This document shows, piece by piece, positions 34,767-42,876 of a stretch of DNA of 64,000 nt. Below the pieces are notes generated by a model. That model saw only the letters and a list, made by a program, of their open reading frames with translations. It had not been told where the DNA came from and did no database searches. The stretch is from positions 1 to 64,000 of the forward strand of contig CAIYLG010000012.1 of assembly GCA_903927025.1 (NCBI GenBank). The letters run 5' to 3'. The translations under genes were made by a program, and so were the position numbers. The first letter of the stretch is position 1, and each line of letters opens with the position of its first letter. Source of the DNA: an uncultured Armatimonadota bacterium. Lineage in GTDB: Bacteria > Armatimonadota > Fimbriimonadia > Fimbriimonadales > Fimbriimonadaceae.

Positions 34767-37364
34767 TTAACCAGGGCCAGCTCCTGACATTCCTGTGCTT
34801 GACAGGTAGGTGCATAGCGAGTAAATCTGGTTACCGGCTGGCAAGTTGCCCGTGATGGTGATTGAGACAGCCATACCGCTTCCACCGGGCTGGACATTCT
34901 GTCCACCGGTGATCATGTTGGTAGCGGTCTCCCAAAGCCAAGCCGTATCGAGCGGAGAGTTGATCAAGTTGATCGTCCCATCGTTGTTGGCGTTGGGGTT
35001 GTTCTTCCAGTTTCGGGTGATAGTCAGCGTTTCGTACGCTTCATCGGCAACGATGCCAACGGCGCCATTGGTTATTCGGAACCACATGCGGTCATGGAGC
35101 ATGGGTGTCGTGATCGTGATCGGAATTGCTGTCCCGGCGTCCGTCGATTGTCCCGGCGTTTCTGTCTGATACACGAGTCCAGCGTTGGAAAAGGCGTAGA
35201 TCACGCGAAGAGGAGCAGTATCGACACTGACTAGCCCTGTGGCGTTTCCAGCGGCCAAGACGTCTTCGCACCACTCGTTGTAGAGTTCTTCGAAGATCAA
35301 TATGTGAGTCTGGTTGGCCACCCCAAGAGGTTGATAGGCGAGATAATATCGCTCGTTCGCTACAGAAGCGGAAGCATGCGAAAGGTTGGCCGTCAAGAGC
35401 TTGTCGTCGATCTTGTTTCGACTTATGACACTCACCTGGCCACCTGAATATCGGCGGACTTGACGTTCCTCGTCCACCCAGTACACGGCATTGAGATGGT
35501 TGGCAATTGAACCTGGGAAAGGACAGCCATGGCGATCTACTTGAGATGGCGCGCTTAGGCTTGTCGCGTCGAATCCGTTTAGAATCCAAATGGAGCGGTC
35601 GGTGAAGACAGCAACGACATTGACACCGATCAATGAGCCGGTGATGATCGAAAATCCAGTGACGTGCTCACCTGGGAATGTGTCTACGGTGGGGGAATAA
35701 GGATCGGCATACGAAGCCGACACGAAGCGGACTGTCTGTCTAAACCGTGTCGGATAGTTATATCCGCTCACCCAAACGTCTGCTTTGGCCGTGCCAACAC
35801 CGCCGACAAACAACCTTCCGTTGCTTGCCACCATGCTTGATCCCTTCGGCATGGGTAGGTGATAGGCGTCTGGCAAGATTCGGGCTGTGTTTTTGTCCGC
35901 CGTGGCTGTCGTATCGTTGTAGGTGAGAATCTGTCCGGCTGTTGTCGTCACCCAAGCGTTCGAGACAAACGTGTTCACCGTCACCGATTCGGCCAAGTCG
36001 TAGGTGAGTTCGCCTGCGTCCATACGGTAGATGTTTAGCGTGTCAGTGCCATTCTGAATCTCTCCAGCCGTGACGTTCTGATAGCTCACCGTCGAGTTGT
36101 AGTAAAGGAGTTCGCTGTTTGGAAGCGTCAAACCGTTGTTCGGAGTTCCGGCTGAAGCCTGCAGCGTGGCTGTATTCGTTGTGAGGAACTGCCCAAAGCT
36201 CTCTGCTCTCGATTGGCTGTTCTGCCAAGCGATTCCGTACTCGCAACCGCCAAGGATCGTCCCTGAGGCCGCAATCAAGAAGAAGTCGGCTGTCTGTTCG
36301 GTCGATGGTGCCGTACCACCCACCCACGTAAATCGAATCGCCGTCCAAGCGGTCATGGCAAGTGAGGTCGTGTCTAGGCCATCCAAGCTGAATGCAACGG
36401 CGTAAGTGTTCGCGTTCGCCGGATCGACGTCCGTGACGTAAATTGGCCATGTGAGAGAGGAAGGAGACGACGGATCGTACACCGTGACGTTTGCGCCCGA
36501 TCCCTCGTTGTAAAGCTGAATCTTGAGGTTGGACCAAAGACCAATGTAGGTGGAGTTGACGATGAAGATGATCTGTCTTGAACCGACAATGTTGTACGAC
36601 GGTGCGCCAATTGTCCAATCAAAAACGCTGTAGTTACCGCTGGCAACGCTCGTGCCGATGGTCATTTGTGCGGCCAGATTGTCAGCAGACCCGATGTCGC
36701 CCATGATGAGCGAACCCGTTGTTCCTGGGTTGTTTCCGTACACAACGCCAATTCGATTCGCTTGCCAGATGGGTGCTTTCTTGGGCCAATCCAGTAACAC
36801 TTGCTGAGTGCTCGTAACAGTCGGCGGCGTTATTGGTTGGTGGATCGAGACTTGCTCGTGAACAGACTGTGATGGATCGTAAATCCTGGGGTAGTCCGTT
36901 CCGTTCTGAGCGACTAGGATTTCCTTGCCAGTGTTGTCGGTGACAACCGCAAAGCAAACGCTCAAGCCAGTTGTGAGCCGTGTATTTCCGTTTCGTGCAT
37001 CAGTCGATCCATCGTGTGTGATCTCAGTCCAGGCGAAAGATGAGGTGTTGAGATTCCAAAGTGAAACGGGATTGCCTGAGCCAAACTGATAGGCCACGAT
37101 GATCACTTCGGTGCCTTGAAGTGAACACGAACATGCACCTTGATAGATCGGTGTGTGCCCACCACCAGAAGGATCGACAGGTGCAGCCGACGTGAGTTGC
37201 GACAATCCTTGTCGCACCTTTAGTTGAAGCTCGTCAAAGCGGAGGTTGCTTAGCTGATTGAAATAACCGGGGGGAAGGGAAGCCGGAGATACGGCTGAGC
37301 GCATGCCTCTGACGGGAGCACTCGCTGGCTCAAAAAGTGTATGGATGTTCGTGTTCTGAGCCAT
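34767..37364 (-). CDS. tail hub / tail tubular-type protein
   Basis: 865 residues, all-beta. The C-terminal 350 residues carry the pattern of podovirus tail-hub or stabilisation proteins: FPGEHVTGFSIITGSLIGV, VFTDRSIWILNGFD, GCPFPGSIANHLNAVYWVDEERQVRRYSGG, ISRNKIDDKLL and RYYLAYQPLG. These are propeller-like blades seen in T7 gp12 / P22 gp10-like proteins. It should close the portal-connector channel below the head. The N-terminus (MAQNTNIHTLFEPASAPVRG) is disordered. Confidence 0.7.
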   Translation of the reverse strand: MAQNTNIHTLFEPASAPVRGMRSAVSPASLPPGYFNQLSNLRFDELQLKVRQGLSQLTSAAPVDPSGGGHTPIYQGACSCSLQGTEVIIVAYQFGSGNPVSLWNLNTSSFAWTEITHDGSTDARNGNTRLTTGLSVCFAVVTDNTGKEILVAQNGTDYPRIYDPSQSVHEQVSIHQPITPPTVTSTQQVLLDWPKKAPIWQANRIGVVYGNNPGTTGSLIMGDIGSADNLAAQMTIGTSVASGNYSVFDWTIGAPSYNIVGSRQIIFIVNSTYIGLWSNLKIQLYNEGSGANVTVYDPSSPSSLTWPIYVTDVDPANANTYAVAFSLDGLDTTSLAMTAWTAIRFTWVGGTAPSTEQTADFFLIAASGTILGGCEYGIAWQNSQSRAESFGQFLTTNTATLQASAGTPNNGLTLPNSELLYYNSTVSYQNVTAGEIQNGTDTLNIYRMDAGELTYDLAESVTVNTFVSNAWVTTTAGQILTYNDTTATADKNTARILPDAYHLPMPKGSSMVASNGRLFVGGVGTAKADVWVSGYNYPTRFRQTVRFVSASYADPYSPTVDTFPGEHVTGFSIITGSLIGVNVVAVFTDRSIWILNGFDATSLSAPSQVDRHGCPFPGSIANHLNAVYWVDEERQVRRYSGGQVSVISRNKIDDKLLTANLSHASASVANERYYLAYQPLGVANQTHILIFEELYNEWCEDVLAAGNATGLVSVDTAPLRVIYAFSNAGLVYQTETPGQSTDAGTAIPITITTPMLHDRMWFRITNGAVGIVADEAYETLTITRNWKNNPNANNDGTINLINSPLDTAWLWETATNMITGGQNVQPGGSGMAVSITITGNLPAGNQIYSLCTYLSSTGMSGAGPG

Positions 37365-37425
37365 AAACTTGCGCGCGAATAGCCCGCCCCGACGCTGCCA
37401 GACTCCGGCTTGGGCTATTCAGGCT

Positions 37426-38073
37426 TTAGTAGCGAATTCGTGGAATCCGCATTTGAACGGCGGCTTTGTCTCTCGACATGCGACCGTAGCTGTAAGTGAT
37501 AAGGCGTTCGTATTCGCGGGCCGACAATCCCGCAAAGAACTGGCTTTGCTCTGGGTGGTACATGTCGCACCAGCGTTCAAGCACTCTGTAGAGCCATGCA
37601 TTGCCCGTTCTCGCCATCGAAGGAAGCGAGTCGCTTATGCCTAAAGGCGTGTCCGATGTCTGCGAACAGAAGAGCGTGACAATTGGATATCCGGCGTTAG
37701 TGGAAGTGTCTGGAGCCGGAACTAGCCCAAGATTGCCACCGCGATCATAGATGTAATAGGGTGTTGACGGTGGGTAGTTGCGCCACGTCGGGTTATTGTC
37801 ATCGAGCCTGTCGATGTTGGTCTGCTTGAGCTTCTGGTAGTCGCCGGCCTGGGACATGTAGGCCGCTTCCCATATTCGCAGAACGGTGTCTGGCAGGGCG
37901 TATTCCTGCTGTCCAGCCGTAAGATTCACCATTACAGCAACGTCCGGCGTGAGCCTGATGTTCTCGATGATCTCTTGGTGAACGTCGTTGAGTAACGACA
38001 AGAACACTGCTTGCGGAATGTCCGCAAAGTGAGTCTGGGCCGCCGTGAACAGGTTGGTGACGGTTATCGCCAT
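37426..38073 (-). CDS. head-tail connector (adaptor) protein
   Basis: 215 residues, mostly helical, starting MAITVTNLFTAAQTHFADIP. Motifs FLSLLNDVHQEIIENIRL, QEYALPDTVLRIWEAAYM and SMARTGNAWLYRVLERWCDM resemble the gp4/gp11-type adaptors that sit between portal and tail hub. The position immediately before the hub gene supports this. It overlaps the upstream gene by ten bases. Confidence 0.6.
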   Translation of the reverse strand: MAITVTNLFTAAQTHFADIPQAVFLSLLNDVHQEIIENIRLTPDVAVMVNLTAGQQEYALPDTVLRIWEAAYMSQAGDYQKLKQTNIDRLDDNNPTWRNYPPSTPYYIYDRGGNLGLVPAPDTSTNAGYPIVTLFCSQTSDTPLGISDSLPSMARTGNAWLYRVLERWCDMYHPEQSQFFAGLSAREYERLITYSYGRMSRDKAAVQMRIPRIRY

Positions 38074-38324
38074 CGTCTAGGGCCCTCCTCGTAATAAATG
38101 TCACCGACAACTTTGCCATTCCACTGAGTGCGGATTCGGGATTCTGGAAACCACTCACCGCTGTACTCACAGCGAACCGGATCGCCTACGCCACGGTGGA
38201 TTGAGTAAGGGTTAGAGATAATCGGTGTAAAGCCAAAAATGTGAGTGCAAAGAACGCTTTGCGTGTTTGGATAATTCGTGGGGTTCCACGGAGCGGGAGC
38301 AAGCCACGGCGTGACTGTTATCAC
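38064..38324 (-). CDS. small phage protein
   Basis: 86 residues with PW-rich N-terminus (TPWLAPAPWNPTNYP) and a C-terminal DPVRCEYSGEWFPESRIRTQWNGKVVGDIYYEE, which looks like a small zinc-free beta domain with two cysteines. It lies between connector-region genes and overlaps both neighbours. A head-completion role is possible; the family is unknown. Confidence 0.5.
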   Translation of the reverse strand: MITVTPWLAPAPWNPTNYPNTQSVLCTHIFGFTPIISNPYSIHRGVGDPVRCEYSGEWFPESRIRTQWNGKVVGDIYYEEGPRRWR

Positions 38325-38824
38325 GAGAGCTTTCCTCTTTGGGCTGTCTCAGTCCCCTGCGTGTAGGTTCCGGCGATCTTGGCGGTGTTGTCTCGCTTAT
38401 AGATCGTGTAATTCGAGCCGTTCAGCGTGTTGAGGTTGATCGCTGCGGCCATGATGTCCAGCACGATTCCTTCAAACAGCACGACTGACTGATCGAGCGC
38501 GGCACCAGTTGCCTCAGTAAGCCTAAGCGGAACGATTTCGGCGGCTTGAGCGAACGCGCTTCCACTAGTCGTGGTGACAGAAACGACAACTCCGTTTGCG
38601 GTCATTTCCGTGGCCGTCAAGTCGAGATAGACGACACCCGGCATGCCACTCTCGGTGGGTGTATTAGTCGTGGCTACGGATGAGCCGTCATCTTTGGAAA
38701 TAGTGGCCGCGAGTCCTGACAATCCACCTGATATGAGTAGCCCTGTTGCTGGGTCGTAGAAGGCTATTCGGACTCGGAATGGCTGTCCATATACGGGAAA
38801 AGCTGTTGAATTTGATGCTGCCAT
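38321..38824 (-). CDS. phage structural protein, Ig-like N-terminus
   Basis: 167 residues. An Ig-like first half (VYGQPFRVRIAFYDPATGLL, VVYLDLTATEMTANGVVVSV) is followed by a helix (LDIMAAAINLNTLNGSNY) and the ending YKRDNTAKIAGTYTQGTETA. This ending is a common one in short phage proteins encoded between capsid and connector genes. The family name is not recalled. It overlaps its neighbours by a few bases. Confidence 0.58.
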   Translation of the reverse strand: MAASNSTAFPVYGQPFRVRIAFYDPATGLLISGGLSGLAATISKDDGSSVATTNTPTESGMPGVVYLDLTATEMTANGVVVSVTTTSGSAFAQAAEIVPLRLTEATGAALDQSVVLFEGIVLDIMAAAINLNTLNGSNYTIYKRDNTAKIAGTYTQGTETAQRGKLS

Positions 38825-39612
38825 TATCGTGTCCTTAAACTTGGAAAGCGGACTAATCCCCCGCTTGGTGGGTTGGTGTTGATCTGCACCGATGGGCTTG
38901 TATGCGGTCCAAAGAAAGCTAGAGCCGCGCCAAAGTACGTGTTCACGTTGCTGTTGGCGTCCGTCACAGACCCTCCGGCGACGCCAGGTTCAATCACGAA
39001 CTTGGAGCCAAGGAGCAAGCCGGCCGAAATCGTCGGAGCACTTGCGGTCTGACCACCCAAAGCCCACGTCCATCCAGTTTCGTAGTGCTTGACCGGATTG
39101 GTCGAATACAGGGCGTAGCCGTTTGAAGGAGCCGAACCTAGTGGATCGGCGCCGGTTGAAGCGTTGTAATACGCGTAGCTGTTGGACCAGTATTCGACTC
39201 GTTGCGAAGTGGTCGAAGTGAAGCCTGAGTTGTAAGCGGGACCGCTTCCACTTGCGTGAGCAAGCTGATCGGCGGTTAGGTTCGATATGCCGTGGACTTC
39301 CTCAACGATTGAAGAGAATTGGTGACCACCACTGCCAAACAGAACTTCGTAGTTGGTCGGCGGAGTGGATGGAACCGTGCACACGCAGACCGCGACTCCA
39401 GCATTGGCAACACCACCAAAGTAGGCAAACTCGACACCAGCCGAACCACAAAGTAGAAGGTCGATGTTGATGCCGTTCGTCAATCCCAAATAGAGGATCA
39501 GCGTGTTGCCAGGAGTCGGGACGAAATCCAGATTCAGCTTCCAACTTGAAGCCGTGTCAAAAGAATTCGTCCCGTCACCTGAGCCTGCTCTTTGCCGATT
39601 GACGAGGTTCAT
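38824..39612 (-). CDS. beta-rich capsid-module protein
   Basis: 262 residues, all-beta, rich in G, S, T, N and Y, without a signal peptide. Pattern: FDTASSWKLNLDFVPTPGNT, LILYLGLTNG, GVAVCVCTVPSTPPTNYEVL, SSIVEEVHGISNL, AGLLLGSKFVIEPGV, GAALAFFGPH. This resembles lectin-like proteins used as capsid decoration or fibres. It lies two genes downstream of the major capsid gene. The exact role is unknown. Confidence 0.55.
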   Translation of the reverse strand: MNLVNRQRAGSGDGTNSFDTASSWKLNLDFVPTPGNTLILYLGLTNGINIDLLLCGSAGVEFAYFGGVANAGVAVCVCTVPSTPPTNYEVLFGSGGHQFSSIVEEVHGISNLTADQLAHASGSGPAYNSGFTSTTSQRVEYWSNSYAYYNASTGADPLGSAPSNGYALYSTNPVKHYETGWTWALGGQTASAPTISAGLLLGSKFVIEPGVAGGSVTDANSNVNTYFGAALAFFGPHTSPSVQINTNPPSGGLVRFPSLRTR

Positions 39613-39624
39613 AGAACCGCGCCC

Positions 39625-40140
39625 TTACGGGGCGAAATACCCCTCGACATAGACTGTGATCGGACTTGAAGCACCGAGGGTCACGGCACCGTTGTTGAAC
39701 ACCTGAAGTCCAACGTCCGTGGTCGCACCTGGAGCGGCCTTGTTGATGATGCAGTTGTCGGTGACACCAGAAGCACCATCGTTTGCTGGCAATGTGTAAC
39801 CGGTGTTAGCGGTGAGTTCAGCGACAGCCACTGCGGCCACCACGTTGCCTGCGGAGTCCTGGATATTGATTCCAGTTCCCCCGCTGGCCGCGTTGGCACC
39901 GTTTACGTAGATGTCTGCTCGGGTGACGTAGCATCGCCAACCCTTTGGCACCTGGTTGTCTGGGATGATCGTTGTGACGGCGCTAGCCCCGCTTACCGCG
40001 TGACTCACCTGACAAACGAACGTGTACGAATCCGGGATGTTGTAGTAGGTTGGGCCTTCGCTCAACACCATTGGGCCAGCAGTAAAGCGCTTCGCTAATG
40101 CTGCAAGCCCACCCTTAAAAGTAGATGATTCTGCTGGCAT
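39625..40140 (-). CDS. capsid-module beta protein
   Basis: 171 residues from the ATG at 40140, five bases before the end of the major capsid stop codon; earlier in-frame codons belong to the capsid overlap. The N-terminus is helical (KGGLAALAKRFTAGPM), followed by an all-beta part (SYTFVCQVSHAVSGASAVTTI, YVTRADIYVNGANAASGG, ITVYVEGYFAP). It may be a minor capsid or fibre protein. No family is recognised. Confidence 0.58.
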   Translation of the reverse strand: MPAESSTFKGGLAALAKRFTAGPMVLSEGPTYYNIPDSYTFVCQVSHAVSGASAVTTIIPDNQVPKGWRCYVTRADIYVNGANAASGGTGINIQDSAGNVVAAVAVAELTANTGYTLPANDGASGVTDNCIINKAAPGATTDVGLQVFNNGAVTLGASSPITVYVEGYFAP

Positions 40141-40145
40141 TGTCT

Positions 40146-41057
40146 TTACGCTCCCACCGTTCCCCAAGTACCGTGCGCGTCTCTCCATCCGGCAAGCAAC
40201 TTCTGGGAAGCAACGTAGCGGTTGAACAGTCGCTCGTCCTTGGACAGTTTCTCGATGCTGTACGGCTTAAAGTGGATCATGAAAAGACCCTGTTCTTCGT
40301 TGTCGCTGTATCGAGCAAACCACGCCGTGTTCGACGTGTAGTAAGGAATCGTCTCGAACTCGATCTTCCAACGGGCGTATGCCTTGTCGTTGTTATTGGT
40401 GCCTACCAATCGCTCGGAATTCGCAATCGCCCAAGCACGTCCGTCGAGGGCAACGGGCACCTTAACGGTGATCGCACCGTCGTAAGGCATGATGTCACCG
40501 CGTGCAGACACCTGATTGCGCATGTCGGACTTCATCTGCTCGATGGCAAGAGGCCCGAAAGCGAGATTCGATCCTGTGCTGGAGATGTTGGACAGCGGAT
40601 AGCCGTTGTTGCTGTGTCCGCTTTGGTAGAGGGTTTCGCCTCCAACCATCCCGGCCACTGTCGAAGTAAATCCGAGATTGTCCAGTGAGGCCGCAATCAG
40701 GTTCTGCTTCAACATGAAGCTCTTCGCGATTGCTGGCTGTAGACCAACGATGATTCGGTACTGATCGCTCCATGCGACGTCATCGGAGAACTCGATCATC
40801 TTTCCGATTCGCTCGGGATAGAAGTTCTTCACGAACAGCGCCTGATAGTCGTCTGTTGGTGCGGCAGCGCCTTCGGCGAAATCTTCAGCAGGACCGAAGC
40901 CCGCAAGGGACTTCATCTTGTAGTAGCTCTGCTTTGTCTTGAGGACAGTGCCTACGATGCGTTCTGAGTAGTCGGTGTACTTCTCACTCTCGACTTTGAA
41001 CAGCTTGTCTATGCCTAGGTGACCGATGTCACCCAGAGATGTTTCTGTGAATGCCAT
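40146..41057 (-). CDS. major capsid protein, HK97-fold type
   Basis: 303 residues. The N-terminal part (MAFTETSLGDIGHLGIDKLF, EKYTDYSERIVGTVL, FAEGAAAPTDDYQALFVKNF) and the long helix FMLKQNLIAASLDNLGF are like Mu gpT-type major head subunits. The E-G-A-A region, F-x-x-R-I-G-K-M-I strand and a C-terminal FEKLSKDERLF-like helix fit. The size, and the position after a decoration-like gene and a scaffold-like gene, strongly support this. The usual AGGAGCACGATAAG ribosome site precedes the ATG. Confidence 0.72.
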   Translation of the reverse strand: MAFTETSLGDIGHLGIDKLFKVESEKYTDYSERIVGTVLKTKQSYYKMKSLAGFGPAEDFAEGAAAPTDDYQALFVKNFYPERIGKMIEFSDDVAWSDQYRIIVGLQPAIAKSFMLKQNLIAASLDNLGFTSTVAGMVGGETLYQSGHSNNGYPLSNISSTGSNLAFGPLAIEQMKSDMRNQVSARGDIMPYDGAITVKVPVALDGRAWAIANSERLVGTNNNDKAYARWKIEFETIPYYTSNTAWFARYSDNEEQGLFMIHFKPYSIEKLSKDERLFNRYVASQKLLAGWRDAHGTWGTVGA

Positions 41058-41058
41058 C

Positions 41059-41586
41059 TTATCGTGCTCCTGTTAGTGCGCTGAAAGCAGCGCGGACTTC
41101 CACCCAAACGGCGGGATATTCGATAGTTCCAGCGCCGGTAGTGCCGTTAAGCCAGCCTGGGTAGTCCTCTGCAGCGATGCCAACAATCGTCACGGCGACG
41201 TTGGTAGTGGAACCGTTGTCAACGGCGAATCCGCCCGAACTCAAGTTGTGGAGTTCGTACTTGACGCCAAGTTCGTTGGTGTTGAACACAGCCGAAGATG
41301 GAGTCGCGTTGTAGAGAGGCAATTTGAACTGCGTCCCTGGTTGCGCGATGATCACGCCGACGCTTTTCTTGAGGTTGCCGTAGTCGTCCAAGGCACTTTC
41401 GTTTGCCTGGCCTACGATAAGGGCGCCACTACCTACATTGCTACCGGCAGCAACAGCTAGTTGAAGCTGTCCGCTACCGTTGAATGTGAGGAAGTCACCC
41501 TTGACGAATGTCTGTGATGCCGCTACTGGAAACTTGTCAATATGTAGCGGGCCACGGGTTTCGAATAGTCTTACTAGTCCTGCCAT
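41059..41586 (-). CDS. capsid decoration-like protein
   Basis: 175 residues directly upstream of the major capsid gene. The pattern MAGLVRLFETRGPLHIDKFP, VKGDFLTFNGSGQLQLAVA and GALIVGQANESALDDYGN is that of small beta-rich head-decoration proteins (DUF2190-like or gpD-like), which often precede the capsid gene. A GGAGGGG ribosome site lies just before the ATG. Confidence 0.6.
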   Translation of the reverse strand: MAGLVRLFETRGPLHIDKFPVAASQTFVKGDFLTFNGSGQLQLAVAAGSNVGSGALIVGQANESALDDYGNLKKSVGVIIAQPGTQFKLPLYNATPSSAVFNTNELGVKYELHNLSSGGFAVDNGSTTNVAVTIVGIAAEDYPGWLNGTTGAGTIEYPAVWVEVRAAFSALTGAR

Positions 41587-41645
41587 TTACCCCTCCTGAG
41601 GGTGGTTGTGGGGTCCTGGCAGTCACCCGTATTAGTTATGTGTTC

Positions 41646-42029
41646 TTACTGTTCGGGCATTCGACCTACAACGTCTACCAATCTCACTGGTTTTGTTTCA
41701 CGGTCGTTAATGTCGTTCCCTTTGTCTGTTGATCTCATCCTGCGTTTGGTTTCTTCGGCGATGCTCTTGATATGAGCGTCGTAATCTTCCTTTGCACACG
41801 ATAACAAGCTGAACTTCTTGCTTGGACAGTGTCCGGGCTGATAGCCATGATCAACATAGAAATCGTCACCACTAGCCGTCATGGTGTTATTCATGTATTG
41901 CTCGTGGAGCGGTTCGAATTGGTCGTAAGCAGTCTCGGTTTCAACGAGGAGATAACTGCGATTTGGATCCTTCTGGAACTTGGGTGTCTTGGGATCGCGT
42001 GTCTGTGAAAAAACTGGTTTGGTTGACAT
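41646..42029 (-). CDS. phage protein of unknown role
   Basis: 127 residues beginning MSTKPVFSQTRDPKTPKF. It has a central block NRSYLLVETETAYDQFEPLH and two cysteines in GHCPSKKFSLLSCAKEDYD, then a basic helix (IAEETKRRMRS). It lies between the scaffold-like and decoration genes. The family is unknown; a capsid-assembly role is inferred only from position. Confidence 0.52.
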   Translation of the reverse strand: MSTKPVFSQTRDPKTPKFQKDPNRSYLLVETETAYDQFEPLHEQYMNNTMTASGDDFYVDHGYQPGHCPSKKFSLLSCAKEDYDAHIKSIAEETKRRMRSTDKGNDINDRETKPVRLVDVVGRMPEQ

Positions 42030-42632
42030 TTATCGTTTCCCCTTCAGGTCGGCTTCGTCGATCTGAACGCCGTATTGCTTGAGAACTGCGTTCCACTCGT
42101 CAAGCTCTGACTTCTGCTTGCCTGAAATCTGCTTTGGTCGCTCTGTATTCACCGGCGACGGCTTGGCAACTGTCCGAAGCGAAGCCGGAACGTACTTGCC
42201 CTTGCGGAAAAGCTCAGATGCCTTGGCGTCGGCAAGGAGTTCATGCACCTTGTTGACCTTGGCGGCCTGCAAATCCTCGTAAGTGCGGTAGCTACCGATC
42301 CTGTTTCGGATGTCTGCCTTTGCGTCGGCAGGAAGGTCGGGGTACATCGCGTTTACTTCGGCGATCATTTCCTCTTCAAGTCGCATAGCCTTTCGCGCTT
42401 CGAACGTCGGGTCGTAGAAGCTGTCGTTCAAGGCTTGCTGGAACTGCTGTGGAGGCTGTTGCGGTGCCTGGAACTGCTTCAACGCCTCAAAGAATTCGGC
42501 TCGTGTCAGTGGTGCGGAAAGATCGTCTGCTACCGGTTCGGCTTCCGGTTCTGTGTCGAACAGAGTGTCCGGTGAGTAGTCGTCTTCGTAGCCCTCGTCT
42601 ATTTGATCGGGCAGCGTTTCGTCGTCAATCAT
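42030..42632 (-). CDS. putative scaffolding protein
   Basis: 200 residues from MIDDETLPDQIDEGY at 42632; a Met 14 codons upstream lies inside the previous gene. It has the usual scaffold layout: an acidic disordered N-terminus (about 1-50, rich in D and E), a Q-rich helix (FFEALKQFQAPQQPPQQFQQ), a central helical region (MRLEEEMIAEVNAMYPDLPADAKADI) and a basic C-terminal helix ending DEADLKGKR. It sits between portal and capsid genes. This layout, rather than sequence identity, supports the call. Confidence 0.62.
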   Translation of the reverse strand: MIDDETLPDQIDEGYEDDYSPDTLFDTEPEAEPVADDLSAPLTRAEFFEALKQFQAPQQPPQQFQQALNDSFYDPTFEARKAMRLEEEMIAEVNAMYPDLPADAKADIRNRIGSYRTYEDLQAAKVNKVHELLADAKASELFRKGKYVPASLRTVAKPSPVNTERPKQISGKQKSELDEWNAVLKQYGVQIDEADLKGKR

Positions 42633-42876
42633 TGATTTCTGTGTCTCCTTTCTGTGCAGCCAAATCGGCCGCAAATCGTTTGCTAAGCAACTCGTCCAAG
42701 AGCCTGTTCTCCCCCACCAGCTTCAGGATTTCCGATTGTGCTTGGTCTGACGGAAGACTCAGCGATTGGCGGTAGATGGACTCCTTGTTGCGTGACTTGA
42801 GGCGGGAGAGATGGCATTTGATTTCCTGCCATTCCAGGGTGATTCGGAGCCATAGCTCCCATGCTTCTTGGGTCAT
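42625..42876 (-). CDS. small helical protein overlapping the portal gene's 3' end
   Basis: 83 residues from an ATG at 42876 with a strong AAGGA site 6 bases before it. Its first 194 bases lie inside the end of the portal gene in a different frame. The protein looks genuine: MTQEAWELWLRITLEWQEIK then helices SEILKLVGENRLLDELLSKR and FAADLAAQ. The portal's overlapping tail is proline- and glycine-rich and poorly constrained. It may be a head-assembly or scaffold partner; the scaffold-like gene starts eight bases before its stop codon ends. Confidence 0.65.
   Translation of the reverse strand: MTQEAWELWLRITLEWQEIKCHLSRLKSRNKESIYRQSLSLPSDQAQSEILKLVGENRLLDELLSKRFAADLAAQKGDTEIND

Noticed and set aside
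34763-34906. Longer N-terminus for the gene at 34256-34762
   Set aside because: The extra codons lie inside the tail-hub gene and read as low-complexity shadow; the ATG at 34762 immediately follows the hub stop codon.
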